DNA of 64,000 bases from NCBI RefSeq assembly GCF_900100435.1, contig NZ_FNEX01000013.1, positions 124,001 to 188,000 on the forward strand, given 5' to 3'. Numbering within the stretch: the stretch's first letter is position 1; the number at the start of each line of letters is the position of its first letter. The position numbers were made by a program, and so were the translations under genes. This DNA is from Pedobacter sp. ok626 (GTDB lineage: Bacteria > Bacteroidota > Bacteroidia > Sphingobacteriales > Sphingobacteriaceae). The notes beneath the pieces were generated by a model. The model was not told the origin of the DNA. It worked only from the letters and a program-made list of their open reading frames with translations, and ran no database searches. Shown one piece after another: positions 25,723 to 34,136 of the stretch.

Positions 25723-27869
25723 CGTTTTCTATAACCTATTTTTTCAAATGGGATAGCTGTAAATCCAGGGATTTTTTGCCATACAGCTGCATCTGCTCTC
25801 AGTTTAAAGTTTTCTTTAGTATAATCTTCAAATCCAGGGTCTTCATTGGTTTCGTAATTATTGTCCATAAAAGGAAGCAGATTTTCTTTTCCTTCTACTC
25901 TTTTCCCTATTTTAACAAATAGGTTTTTTGAGAATATATTCCGTTTCGGTAATTCCGGATTGTCTTCAAAGTAATTCGGTAATTGTGGATATTGGATAGA
26001 GTAGGGTGGATTTTTGTAGTTTACGGCTTCCAACCTTTTTTGAAAAGTGCCATCTTTTACCAGCATTGCTTTGGCCCAATTTTTTAAGCGGTCGTCAATA
26101 TGCGCGACAAAAGGCGTCTCAATAAAAATATTGTCATGATAGGAATTGTCCCTGCCACCTCCAATAAAACCTGCGACTGTGCCAGCCTTATAAAACACAT
26201 TGCCGTATACTTCCATGCCACAAGCCCCATCGTCGTGGTAAACTGCCATCGTTTTATGTTGACCGCCGATATGGTGAAAATAATTATAGCGCACAATGTG
26301 CCCTCTTTCCGATGGATTACGGCCGTAGTATAGCGCGCCCATATCATCCGAATCCATAACTATATGATGAAGATTATTGTATTCTATGAGGTGATTATTG
26401 CCATGTAGGGTGAGGCCGAAAGAAGGAGCGTTGTAGATTTCACAATTAGAAACAGAATTTCCGACTCCCGTAACCCATATTCCAGGCCGGTATGTCCGTT
26501 CAAGTCGGTTGTAATCATGTGCACTACAGTTTCTGATATAGTTGTTTCCAGGTTCTAGTGTGAGCCGGTCGCCGCCGCTGATTAAAAAGCAGCCGGAGCC
26601 CATATTGTAAGCTTCAGAATTGATGATTCCGTTGTTCTTTCCAGCTTCGCGATTGAATACGGTATTTTCATAGACATATTGGAAAAGACTACCTATCTGT
26701 CTGGATGCTGGTTTTACGGCATAGACACTTAGGCTATCAGATTCCAATTCAACCCCTTTGCCCATAAAAACAGCAACAAGGCCGAGGTTGGTAAATTTGC
26801 AGCCATCAATGATTAAGTTTTCAGTTCGTTCTGTGGTAATACCGATTCCTCTGCTACAGGTAAAACTAAGGTTCTTTATGTTTACGTTCTGTACATCCTC
26901 AATGGCAAACATAGGTGTTTCCAGTTCGGATATTTCAAGTTTCTCCAGGTTTGCAGGTGGTAAAAAGTAAAGAGTTTTAGTGGCCACATCTACATAATAC
27001 TCTCCTGGCAGGTCAATTTCTTCTGGTATGTTGTAGGCATACCAGGATCTCCAGGGTTTGCCGGTGGCAAAGCCATAAGGGTGTGGTTTAAGCGAAGAAA
27101 TTGTTTTGTTTACAGTGTCTATATCCTTAAGCGGAAGGGCGTCTTCGGCATAGCCCCATCTGAAAAATCCCGAGATCCATGCTTTATCAGGCTGTTTCCA
27201 TTTGGATGGCCGGTTAATGTCTTTGTAGGTAAATACACCACCACGGTTGGTGGAATCACCCCATCTTGAGATAGATCCCGTGTCTAATACGGTATGAATA
27301 GGGATGCTTCCTTTATTTGGCCATCTGGCTATTGTTCCCGGTTGATCATTGGTAAAAATCTCTAATGGAGCAGGAGCATAGCCTCTTGTAAAACCAATCA
27401 TTCTTAGCTTTCCTGTATTATGTATGCCTGCTGCCGTGAGTGATACTTCTCTGATTTGGTTCCTAACTTCGGGTAAGAAGCGATCCCGGAATCCCTGGTC
27501 CGACACAGGTTTAATTAAGTCCATCGGTACAACCCTGCCGCCATGAATAATTGCCTTTTCATTATCATAAGATTTGATGGTAAGCGGCATTCCTGAGTTC
27601 CATGTTTTACCTTTTACAATTTCCAGGGTGGAAGTAAGCGGATACACACCACCGCGTAAAATGATCTCTACAGGTATTTTCTTTTTTCTACTTTGTTTAT
27701 CCGCTAATGCTATTGCTTTTTCAAGCGTTGCTACTGGACTCTTTATTTTCCCCTTTGCATTAAGTTTGCCAGTTGGGGATACATATATTTCAATTTGTTG
27801 CTGGGCAAATCCAGATATGGTTATAGCTAGGTTTAAAAGCAGCAAGCCTGTAAGTGTCTTTCTCATCAA
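25719..27869 (-). CDS. Secreted right-handed beta-helix protein, GH141-like
   Basis: This 716-residue protein starts with a signal peptide (cleavage near residue 22, SGFAQQ). The N-terminal IEIYVSPTGKLNAKGKIKSP and ILRGGVYPL motif followed by many Asn-rich rungs (residues about 330-620) form a parallel beta-helix. The overall order, including WYAYNIPEEIDLPGEYYVD before the helix, resembles the GH141 family, which includes fucosidase and xylanase activities on complex plant polysaccharides. Acidic pairs such as MDSDDMGALYYGRN and YHDDGACGMEVYGN are candidate active-site residues. It is downstream of, and 16 bases from, the GH123-like gene. Polysaccharide lyase activity is a possible alternative. 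Confidence 0.75.
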   Translation of the reverse strand: MMRKTLTGLLLLNLAITISGFAQQQIEIYVSPTGKLNAKGKIKSPVATLEKAIALADKQSRKKKIPVEIILRGGVYPLTSTLEIVKGKTWNSGMPLTIKSYDNEKAIIHGGRVVPMDLIKPVSDQGFRDRFLPEVRNQIREVSLTAAGIHNTGKLRMIGFTRGYAPAPLEIFTNDQPGTIARWPNKGSIPIHTVLDTGSISRWGDSTNRGGVFTYKDINRPSKWKQPDKAWISGFFRWGYAEDALPLKDIDTVNKTISSLKPHPYGFATGKPWRSWYAYNIPEEIDLPGEYYVDVATKTLYFLPPANLEKLEISELETPMFAIEDVQNVNIKNLSFTCSRGIGITTERTENLIIDGCKFTNLGLVAVFMGKGVELESDSLSVYAVKPASRQIGSLFQYVYENTVFNREAGKNNGIINSEAYNMGSGCFLISGGDRLTLEPGNNYIRNCSAHDYNRLERTYRPGIWVTGVGNSVSNCEIYNAPSFGLTLHGNNHLIEYNNLHHIVMDSDDMGALYYGRNPSERGHIVRYNYFHHIGGQHKTMAVYHDDGACGMEVYGNVFYKAGTVAGFIGGGRDNSYHDNIFIETPFVAHIDDRLKNWAKAMLVKDGTFQKRLEAVNYKNPPYSIQYPQLPNYFEDNPELPKRNIFSKNLFVKIGKRVEGKENLLPFMDNNYETNEDPGFEDYTKENFKLRADAAVWQKIPGFTAIPFEKIGYRKR

Positions 27870-27885
27870 TAAACGTGTTTAATTG

Positions 27886-30588
27886 CTATTTTCTCTTCAA
27901 AACAATAAGGAATCCTTTTTCCCCTTCGAGCGTGATTTCTTTTTTTAGGTCAATTTTCTGGGCCGACTGGAATTCAATAATTTCAGGTATTTCAGCGGTT
28001 ACCTCGTTTTCTGAGAAGCCCATTGCTTTCCAATCTATATTGAGCTTGCATTTTTGGGTTTCTGCTGTCCAGTTGGCTAAAGCAATGATTACCTCGTCTT
28101 TACCTTTAAAAATGGTAACTTCAGTTTTATTATTGTTGGTTTTAACAGGCGTTTCATTGTTCCAGAAACCGATCATCTGTTTCTTTTCGATGTGATAATC
28201 GTCCCAGAATTTCCAAATGTGTTCAGGTGTTTTTGCTTTGAACCAACCTAATCTATTGGTAATGCCAAATACCATTCCTCGCCATGGGTTTCCGCCTTTA
28301 TTTAACATTTGAGAGGAAAGGCCAAAAGGTACACCGCTTACTTCTATCAACCAATAGTCCGATGAACGGTCGTAATCCCTTGCTTCACCAACCCATAAAT
28401 GATCAATGTAGGGTAGCATGTCCATATATAGATTCAGGGAAGATGCCCATTTAGCATATTTGTTGAAATGGTTCCAGGTATGCATGTCGATTTTAGCACC
28501 GGGTCTGTCTCTTTCCAGAATCTTACGGGTTCTTTGCATCGTTTCACGGTCAAGTGCCAAATCATCCATATAGATCCCATCAATATTCAGTTCTTTACAC
28601 ATCCACTCTAATCCCCCCAGAAAGAAGTTGTTTAATCGAGAATCTGGTCGTGTTAGTACGGCTAAATCCTGTCTTCCCTTATATTTTCCTGAAGTAAATG
28701 TCGCTACCCAGCCTGGTATGAAATCTTTTTTGAGATTTTGTCCCAACCAAGGGTGTACGCCATTTGGATTTACTAATGTTCTGGTTGCCATGCCAGGTCC
28801 CGGATAAATGATTTCATCACCCAATGCACGCATGGCCCATAGTTCTGGTGCATTTACACTGATTTCGCGAGTGGTATAATAGATCTTAGTTTTTATTCCT
28901 TTTGTATGCGTACTGTCTATAAAAGCTTTTAAATCTGGTACATTGTCATTTGCAAAAGGGTAATCCAGAAATGGATAGATGTCTTTTTTATGGTGTACAT
29001 TGATGATGTTGGCGCCATGCTGCTCTGCTAATTTGATGGTGTTGCTAGTGGTGTCAATGTCAGAATGGTAATAGCGGTCGTTAAATTGAATGTCTTTATT
29101 GATCAGTTTGAATGGGGTTACCAGGAATTCGGCGTCAAATTGGTAAGTTTCGCCCTTTTTGAGGGTACGCTGACCAGAATAGGCCTTGATCATCACTGTT
29201 TTATCCTGTTCATAAATATCTACGCCGCCCTTGTGGTTGTTTCCCCAGGATTCTGGCTCATGTAAGGGGCCAAATGGATAATATAGGTTAACCAGCTGCC
29301 TCTGATAGTTTTTGCCTTTTAGTTTTACCTTAAGACCTCCGTTTACGGCTCCCATCCATACTTCATCCTGATGTTTCTCAAGTACATCCCATTTCCATTT
29401 CCATTCTTTCGGTCTAAACCCACCGTCCTTATCAAGCCCCATCATATAAGTTGCTTTCTCGGCTAGCATAGGAATCTGTAGTCTGATGTCATCAATTGGA
29501 ATGTCTCGTGAAGCAGACACTGTGGCGCTGTAACCGATAAAACCATCATAATCAGCGCGGCCCTTAACTAAAATGCTGATATCGCCATTCGTCAATGTGG
29601 TTTCCCATCGCGTGGATGCAGGAAAGTGATCTTCGAACTTTAGTGGGCTTGACTTAAAAGGCAGATCTTTGCCATTCTGTGTTACAATAAATCGAATAGG
29701 GGCGGCAATGATGGGTTCGCCTTTAGGTAGGATCAGTTCGTTGTTTTTGTCGAAATGCGTCTGAATATCTATTGGTAAGCCCTGTTCAGACAGTTTTATG
29801 GTTCTGCCTAGTATAGAAATATCTTTTTGTGCTCTATCTACTTGTTTGAAGCCATTGGTTATGCCATTGTCCAGGGCAACTTTTGTATTTAACCACGCTA
29901 ATCGTGACAGCTTGGTCTCATCATTATATCCATGATTGGCTATGATATTTCCGTTTACATCGATGGAGACATGTACAACGGTACTGGGTTTTCCTTCTGG
30001 AGATATCTCGACTACACCTTTATATGTTCCCCTGAAATCTTCAGGTATTTGTAATCCAAACCATAAGGGCAATACCATTTTAGCATGTACTTGAAGTGGC
30101 TTTGAAAAAGGTTCACCTTTAAAAGAAATTCCCCCACTATTGAAACAGGTAACATCTTTTATGGATTGTCCCTTGCCGTTGCTTAGGGGAGAAAAGCGGA
30201 CTTTTATATTTTTTAAGGATTGAGCAGGAGCATATAATCCGACCTGAAACACATAGTATTCACCGGGTTGAGCGGAGCCTTTAAATGATGACATTGCTTC
30301 GGAGGAGTAGCTGGTCCATTTTTCTGGAAGGCTATCCAGTAGTCTGATTGGATTTTCCCTGGTTTCAGGAAAAGTGAAATACGCTTTCCCAGGAAATCTC
30401 TTTAATAAGCTGCTTACTTGCTCCGTTTTTGCGGGTTTCGACATGATCGTCGGTCCCAATCCGATATATCCCGTAAGTTTTGTTTCCCGTATAGCATCTA
30501 TATCTATAGCATGAAGAAGTTTGTCCTTGTTTTGTCCGTACACAATTGAGGAAATTAGCATCAGAGAAAGGAATAGTGTGTTTTTCAT
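27886..30588 (-). CDS. Secreted glycoside-hydrolase-like protein (DUF6067/GH123-like)
   Basis: This 900-residue exported protein has a signal peptide (residues 1-18, IVYGQ). A long beta-rich N-terminal half (about 20-490) resembles the N-terminal domain of GH123-related proteins. A TIM-barrel-like region follows, with INVHHKKDIYPFLDYP, a conserved DGIYMDD (Asp675, Asp676) that is a good candidate catalytic strand end, and IDMHTWNH. The C-terminus is a small beta domain ending in FLIVLKRK. I infer a glycosidase acting on the cell surface or in the periplasm; substrate is unknown. It is divergent from susC, and two operator palindromes lie between them. Confidence 0.75.
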   Translation of the reverse strand: MKNTLFLSLMLISSIVYGQNKDKLLHAIDIDAIRETKLTGYIGLGPTIMSKPAKTEQVSSLLKRFPGKAYFTFPETRENPIRLLDSLPEKWTSYSSEAMSSFKGSAQPGEYYVFQVGLYAPAQSLKNIKVRFSPLSNGKGQSIKDVTCFNSGGISFKGEPFSKPLQVHAKMVLPLWFGLQIPEDFRGTYKGVVEISPEGKPSTVVHVSIDVNGNIIANHGYNDETKLSRLAWLNTKVALDNGITNGFKQVDRAQKDISILGRTIKLSEQGLPIDIQTHFDKNNELILPKGEPIIAAPIRFIVTQNGKDLPFKSSPLKFEDHFPASTRWETTLTNGDISILVKGRADYDGFIGYSATVSASRDIPIDDIRLQIPMLAEKATYMMGLDKDGGFRPKEWKWKWDVLEKHQDEVWMGAVNGGLKVKLKGKNYQRQLVNLYYPFGPLHEPESWGNNHKGGVDIYEQDKTVMIKAYSGQRTLKKGETYQFDAEFLVTPFKLINKDIQFNDRYYHSDIDTTSNTIKLAEQHGANIINVHHKKDIYPFLDYPFANDNVPDLKAFIDSTHTKGIKTKIYYTTREISVNAPELWAMRALGDEIIYPGPGMATRTLVNPNGVHPWLGQNLKKDFIPGWVATFTSGKYKGRQDLAVLTRPDSRLNNFFLGGLEWMCKELNIDGIYMDDLALDRETMQRTRKILERDRPGAKIDMHTWNHFNKYAKWASSLNLYMDMLPYIDHLWVGEARDYDRSSDYWLIEVSGVPFGLSSQMLNKGGNPWRGMVFGITNRLGWFKAKTPEHIWKFWDDYHIEKKQMIGFWNNETPVKTNNNKTEVTIFKGKDEVIIALANWTAETQKCKLNIDWKAMGFSENEVTAEIPEIIEFQSAQKIDLKKEITLEGEKGFLIVLKRK

Positions 30589-30724
30589 ACGTGTTGATTT
30601 ATTAAAACAAATCGTTGGTTTATATCTGGTGGTTCTGGTTTTGTGCTTTTAAAGTACTTCAGCGGGAGATTTTGTGTTAATTTTTCTTCCTTTTGATTGT
30701 CGCTGAAAATAAAAACGCAATAAC

Positions 30725-30732
30725 CAAACATA
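30725..30732 (-). promoter_or_regulatory. Candidate -7 element for the GH123-like/beta-helix operon
   Basis: TATGTTTG on the minus strand matches TAnnTTTG and is identical to the octamer used on the other strand for susC. No clear -33 partner is visible at the usual distance; the operator at 30770 lies about 38 bases upstream. Confidence 0.35.
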
Positions 30733-30769
30733 ACAACAAAAAACCGTTAATAAAAAATATTTTCAAAAT

Positions 30770-30783
30770 TGTGTTCGCACACA
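30770..30783. promoter_or_regulatory. LacI-type operator palindrome, copy 2
   Basis: TGTGTTCGCACACA is one base different from the perfect palindrome at 24395. It overlaps the expected -33 area of the susC promoter and lies upstream of the minus-strand -7 element, so a bound repressor could block both directions. Confidence 0.8.
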
Positions 30784-30803
30784 TTAATATTTTATTATGT
30801 TTG
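30774..30803 (+). promoter_or_regulatory. Candidate susC promoter
   Basis: TATGTTTG (30796-30803) is a good -7 element. TTCG at 30774-30777 with an 18-base spacer is a weak -33 element lying inside operator copy 2. Start of transcription would fall near 30810, between the two operators. Confidence 0.45.
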
Positions 30804-30825
30804 TGTAAGCATGAAGGAGTAACTA

Positions 30826-30839
30826 TGTGTTCGCACACT
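30826..30839. promoter_or_regulatory. LacI-type operator palindrome, copy 3
   Basis: TGTGTTCGCACACT repeats copy 2 except for the last base. It lies just downstream of the predicted susC start point; its centre is 56 bases from that of copy 2, a spacing that permits binding on nearby helix faces. Confidence 0.78.
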
Positions 30840-30947
30840 TTTAATCTGAGTGCCAGTTTTTTCCACGAACCACAGAAGGGCGATTTAGTCCTGTGGAAAT
30901 ACAACATTAACCAAATAGAAAGATTAACCATTCTAAAATCTTGAAGT

Positions 30948-33900
30948 ATGATCAAACTCAAACTCAAAAAATGTAGCCTTTTAAGCCTAAGGGTTGCAAA
31001 AACGTTACTTGCTTCTGTTTTTATAGTTTTACTGGTTTGCGCCGGTGATGCTGTTGCTGCGAAAGGAATGCCGGCACCAATTACCATCACCGGGAAGGTT
31101 GTGGATTCGAACGGGGAAGCCATTATAGGTGCAACCATTAAAAGTTCGGCGGGAGGGGTTACGCTGACTAATGTAAACGGAAATTATATACTGAAGACCG
31201 AAGGTGATGCCACGCTTACCATTAGTTTTATCGGGTATGCGAGTCAGGAGGTAAAAGTAAACAACCGAACAAAAATCAACATTACGCTTGTCTCGTCATC
31301 GAATGAGTTAAATGATGTTGTTGTGGTGGGGTATGGTACCCAGAAACGGAAAGACGTAACTGGGGCAATTACGACCATTAAGTTTGATGAAGGGCCGAAA
31401 TCTTCTATGCCTTTTATGAATGTACTGGAGGCCTTACAGGGTACACCAGGTATTAACATTGGCCCGTCTACCGCAGCTGGTGCCACACCAAACATAGTAA
31501 TCAGAGGACAAAATTCTATCAGTGGCAACGGTTCACCCTTGATTGTCTTAGATGGGGTAATCTTTAGTGGAAGCCTTAATGAGATCAATATGAATGATGT
31601 AGCTACCTATGATATTCTGAAAGATGCCAGTGCTGCATCAATTTATGGGTCGCAATCGCAAAATGGCGTGGTCATCATCACGACAAAGCGGGGTAAAACG
31701 GATAAGCCACAAATCAATTTCAGTACGTATTATGGAGTTCAAAACTGGACTCGGGTTCCTAAAATGAAGTCAGGCGAGAGTTTTTTGCAATGGAGAAAAG
31801 ACAACTTATCTATTCGTGGTCAGGATATTAGTGATATTACTAAAGTACTTAGCCCATTGGAATTGAAGGCCTATAATGAAGGTCATGAGTTAAACTGGAT
31901 GGATGAGGTAACACAATATGCACCAGTTGTAAATTATGAAGTAAATGTGTCTGGTAGGACTGAAAAGTTGAATTATTATTTGTCTGCCGGTTATTTAGAT
32001 CAAAAAGGGGTATTGTATAATGATAAGTTCACTAAACCCAACCTTACGCTGAAATTAGAGAATAATATAACAGATTGGCTTTCAGTTGGGGCAAATGCCT
32101 ATTATTCTTCCCGAGATTTTTCTGGGTTTTCTCCAAATTTGTATATGGCAACCTACATGTCGCCTTTTAGTTATAAATATCTTGATGGGACCAACGATCA
32201 GATTTTACAGAGATATCCTGCAGGAAATACTTCTTTGTTTAATCCTTTCTGGGGAAATCCAACCAATTCATTGTTTCCTGGTGTGTACGATGATGACCTG
32301 AATAAACAGTACAACATCAGGGGAATTGGCTTTGTGAATGTGAAGGTTCCATTCATTAAAGGTTTAAACTATCGCTTTGAGGCTACAGGTAACAAAGGCA
32401 CCAATGAACTGGCTTATTTCCACCATGAGTTTGGAGAAGTAAATACCTTATTGCCGGCAAATGTTGCTAATCCGCTGCAGTTTTTATCAACCACTAATGG
32501 CTACCGCTCTAATGAGCAGCTTACATCCTGGTTGATCAATAGTTTGCTTTCTTATACCCGTTCTTTTGGTGATCACAATATTGATGCACTTTTTGGCTAT
32601 ACAAGAGATTATTCACGTTCACAAGTTACTCGTTTTAGCGGTTCTGATTTTGCTAAGGCTGGAACTACGAGACTTGGATATGATGGTCTTTATCTGGCTA
32701 CAACTAAAGATGGGAATACCAGTTATAATGAGGGGGCCAACGTAGGCTATTTCGGGCGCTTAAATTATAATTACAAACAAAAATATTATGCTACTCTTAA
32801 TTTTCGGAGAGATGCAAATTCTGCCTTTGCAGAGGGGAATAAGTGGGGGGAATTTCCTGGTGCTTCGGTAGCATGGGCCATATCTGAAGAGGGCTTTATG
32901 AAAGATAAATCTTTTGTTGACTACTTAAAATTGAGACTTTCTTATGGTAAAATTGGTAATCAAGCTGGAACAAACTATCAAACCCTGGCTTTTACCGAGG
33001 GAAAAAACAATACTGTATTTGGTAGTACAACAACAGCGACCAGTACTCCGGTTAACCTGGCTAACAATTTTTATACCTGGGAAACCACAACAGCCTTTAA
33101 TTTTGGTGTCGATTTTCAATTGTTTAAAAATAGACTGACGGGAAATATTGACGCTTATAAAAGCAAGACTACGAAACAGCTGCTAACCCGCTATATTCCT
33201 GTATTCACAGGTTTCAGTACGATAAAGGCAAACGAGGGCGAGGTTCAGAACTGGGGTGTCGAGATCGCTTTAAATTCTGTGAATATACAGTCTGATAATG
33301 GCTTTAACTGGAATTCCGGAATTAGTTTCTGGTTGAACAGAAATAAGCTGGTACACTTGTATGGTTTGGACGTGAATAAAGATGGAAAGGAAGATGATGA
33401 TATTTCAAACAATTTGTTTATTGGAAAATCCTTGGGCGGCAATTATGACTATACTGTAGATGGTATTGTTCAGAGTTCGGATATAGAATATATTGCTAAA
33501 TATAGAAGTGCAAGTGGTGGCCAGTTATTTTTTCCAGGTGACCTGAAAATCCGCGACTTAAATAATGATGGCGTAATCAATGAGGCAGATAAGTCTATTG
33601 TTGGATACAACAAAGAAAACTTCAATTTTAATGTGTCCAACACATTTAGCTACAAAAATTTTCAGTTGTTCTTTAGTATCAACGCTATCATTGGTGGAGG
33701 TAAAAACAATTATTTTAGTTCCACAAATTTAAGAGGACGATTCACAGGCGCCACTTTACCTACTGTTGGAAATTGGTTGGACCAACCTTATTGGATGCCA
33801 GATCGTGAAAATAATGAATTTCCAAGGCCTAATTATGCAAATACCTATCAGTATGGCTTCTATCAATCCAGGACTTTTGTTCGTTTGCAAACTGCATCCC

Positions 33901-34121
33901 TAAGCTATAATTTTCCTAAAACCATTACTGAGAAGTTGAAGGTAGATAACCTTAAAGTTTATGTGAGTGGAACAAATCTGATCACTTTAACCGGGTGGAC
34001 TGGCTTAGATCCAGCAAATGGCGCACAGATTGGTGGAAATGGGGGTTCTTCAAATGGTAGTGTTAACACTTCTAATCCGTTAATGCGTACCGTATCTTTT
34101 GGACTAAATCTTGGATTTTAA
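30948..34121 (+). CDS. SusC/RagA-family TonB-dependent transporter
   Basis: This 1057-residue outer-membrane protein imports oligosaccharides using energy from TonB. After a signal peptide (about residues 1-37) comes a carboxypeptidase-regulatory-like domain (about 42-125, starting ITGKVVDSNGEAIIGAT), then the plug with VVVVGYGTQKRKDVTGAI, and a large beta-barrel ending in a terminal aromatic residue (SFGLNLGF). The SusC signature LKDASAASIYGSQSQNGVV is present. It pairs with the SusD gene 15 bases downstream. Two LacI-type operators lie in its control region, unusual beside the more common hybrid two-component or ECF control of such loci. Confidence 0.96.
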   Translation: MIKLKLKKCSLLSLRVAKTLLASVFIVLLVCAGDAVAAKGMPAPITITGKVVDSNGEAIIGATIKSSAGGVTLTNVNGNYILKTEGDATLTISFIGYASQEVKVNNRTKINITLVSSSNELNDVVVVGYGTQKRKDVTGAITTIKFDEGPKSSMPFMNVLEALQGTPGINIGPSTAAGATPNIVIRGQNSISGNGSPLIVLDGVIFSGSLNEINMNDVATYDILKDASAASIYGSQSQNGVVIITTKRGKTDKPQINFSTYYGVQNWTRVPKMKSGESFLQWRKDNLSIRGQDISDITKVLSPLELKAYNEGHELNWMDEVTQYAPVVNYEVNVSGRTEKLNYYLSAGYLDQKGVLYNDKFTKPNLTLKLENNITDWLSVGANAYYSSRDFSGFSPNLYMATYMSPFSYKYLDGTNDQILQRYPAGNTSLFNPFWGNPTNSLFPGVYDDDLNKQYNIRGIGFVNVKVPFIKGLNYRFEATGNKGTNELAYFHHEFGEVNTLLPANVANPLQFLSTTNGYRSNEQLTSWLINSLLSYTRSFGDHNIDALFGYTRDYSRSQVTRFSGSDFAKAGTTRLGYDGLYLATTKDGNTSYNEGANVGYFGRLNYNYKQKYYATLNFRRDANSAFAEGNKWGEFPGASVAWAISEEGFMKDKSFVDYLKLRLSYGKIGNQAGTNYQTLAFTEGKNNTVFGSTTTATSTPVNLANNFYTWETTTAFNFGVDFQLFKNRLTGNIDAYKSKTTKQLLTRYIPVFTGFSTIKANEGEVQNWGVEIALNSVNIQSDNGFNWNSGISFWLNRNKLVHLYGLDVNKDGKEDDDISNNLFIGKSLGGNYDYTVDGIVQSSDIEYIAKYRSASGGQLFFPGDLKIRDLNNDGVINEADKSIVGYNKENFNFNVSNTFSYKNFQLFFSINAIIGGGKNNYFSSTNLRGRFTGATLPTVGNWLDQPYWMPDRENNEFPRPNYANTYQYGFYQSRTFVRLQTASLSYNFPKTITEKLKVDNLKVYVSGTNLITLTGWTGLDPANGAQIGGNGGSSNGSVNTSNPLMRTVSFGLNLGF

Positions 34122-34136
34122 TTAAAAACTACAGAC

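Larger units (their letters stand above)
30589..30947. other. Divergent control region of the susC and GH123-like genes
   Basis: No gene is evident. The region carries two LacI-type palindromes and opposed copies of the octamer TATGTTTG, one on each strand, which suit the two divergent transcripts. The susC leader would be about 140 bases long. Confidence 0.65.
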
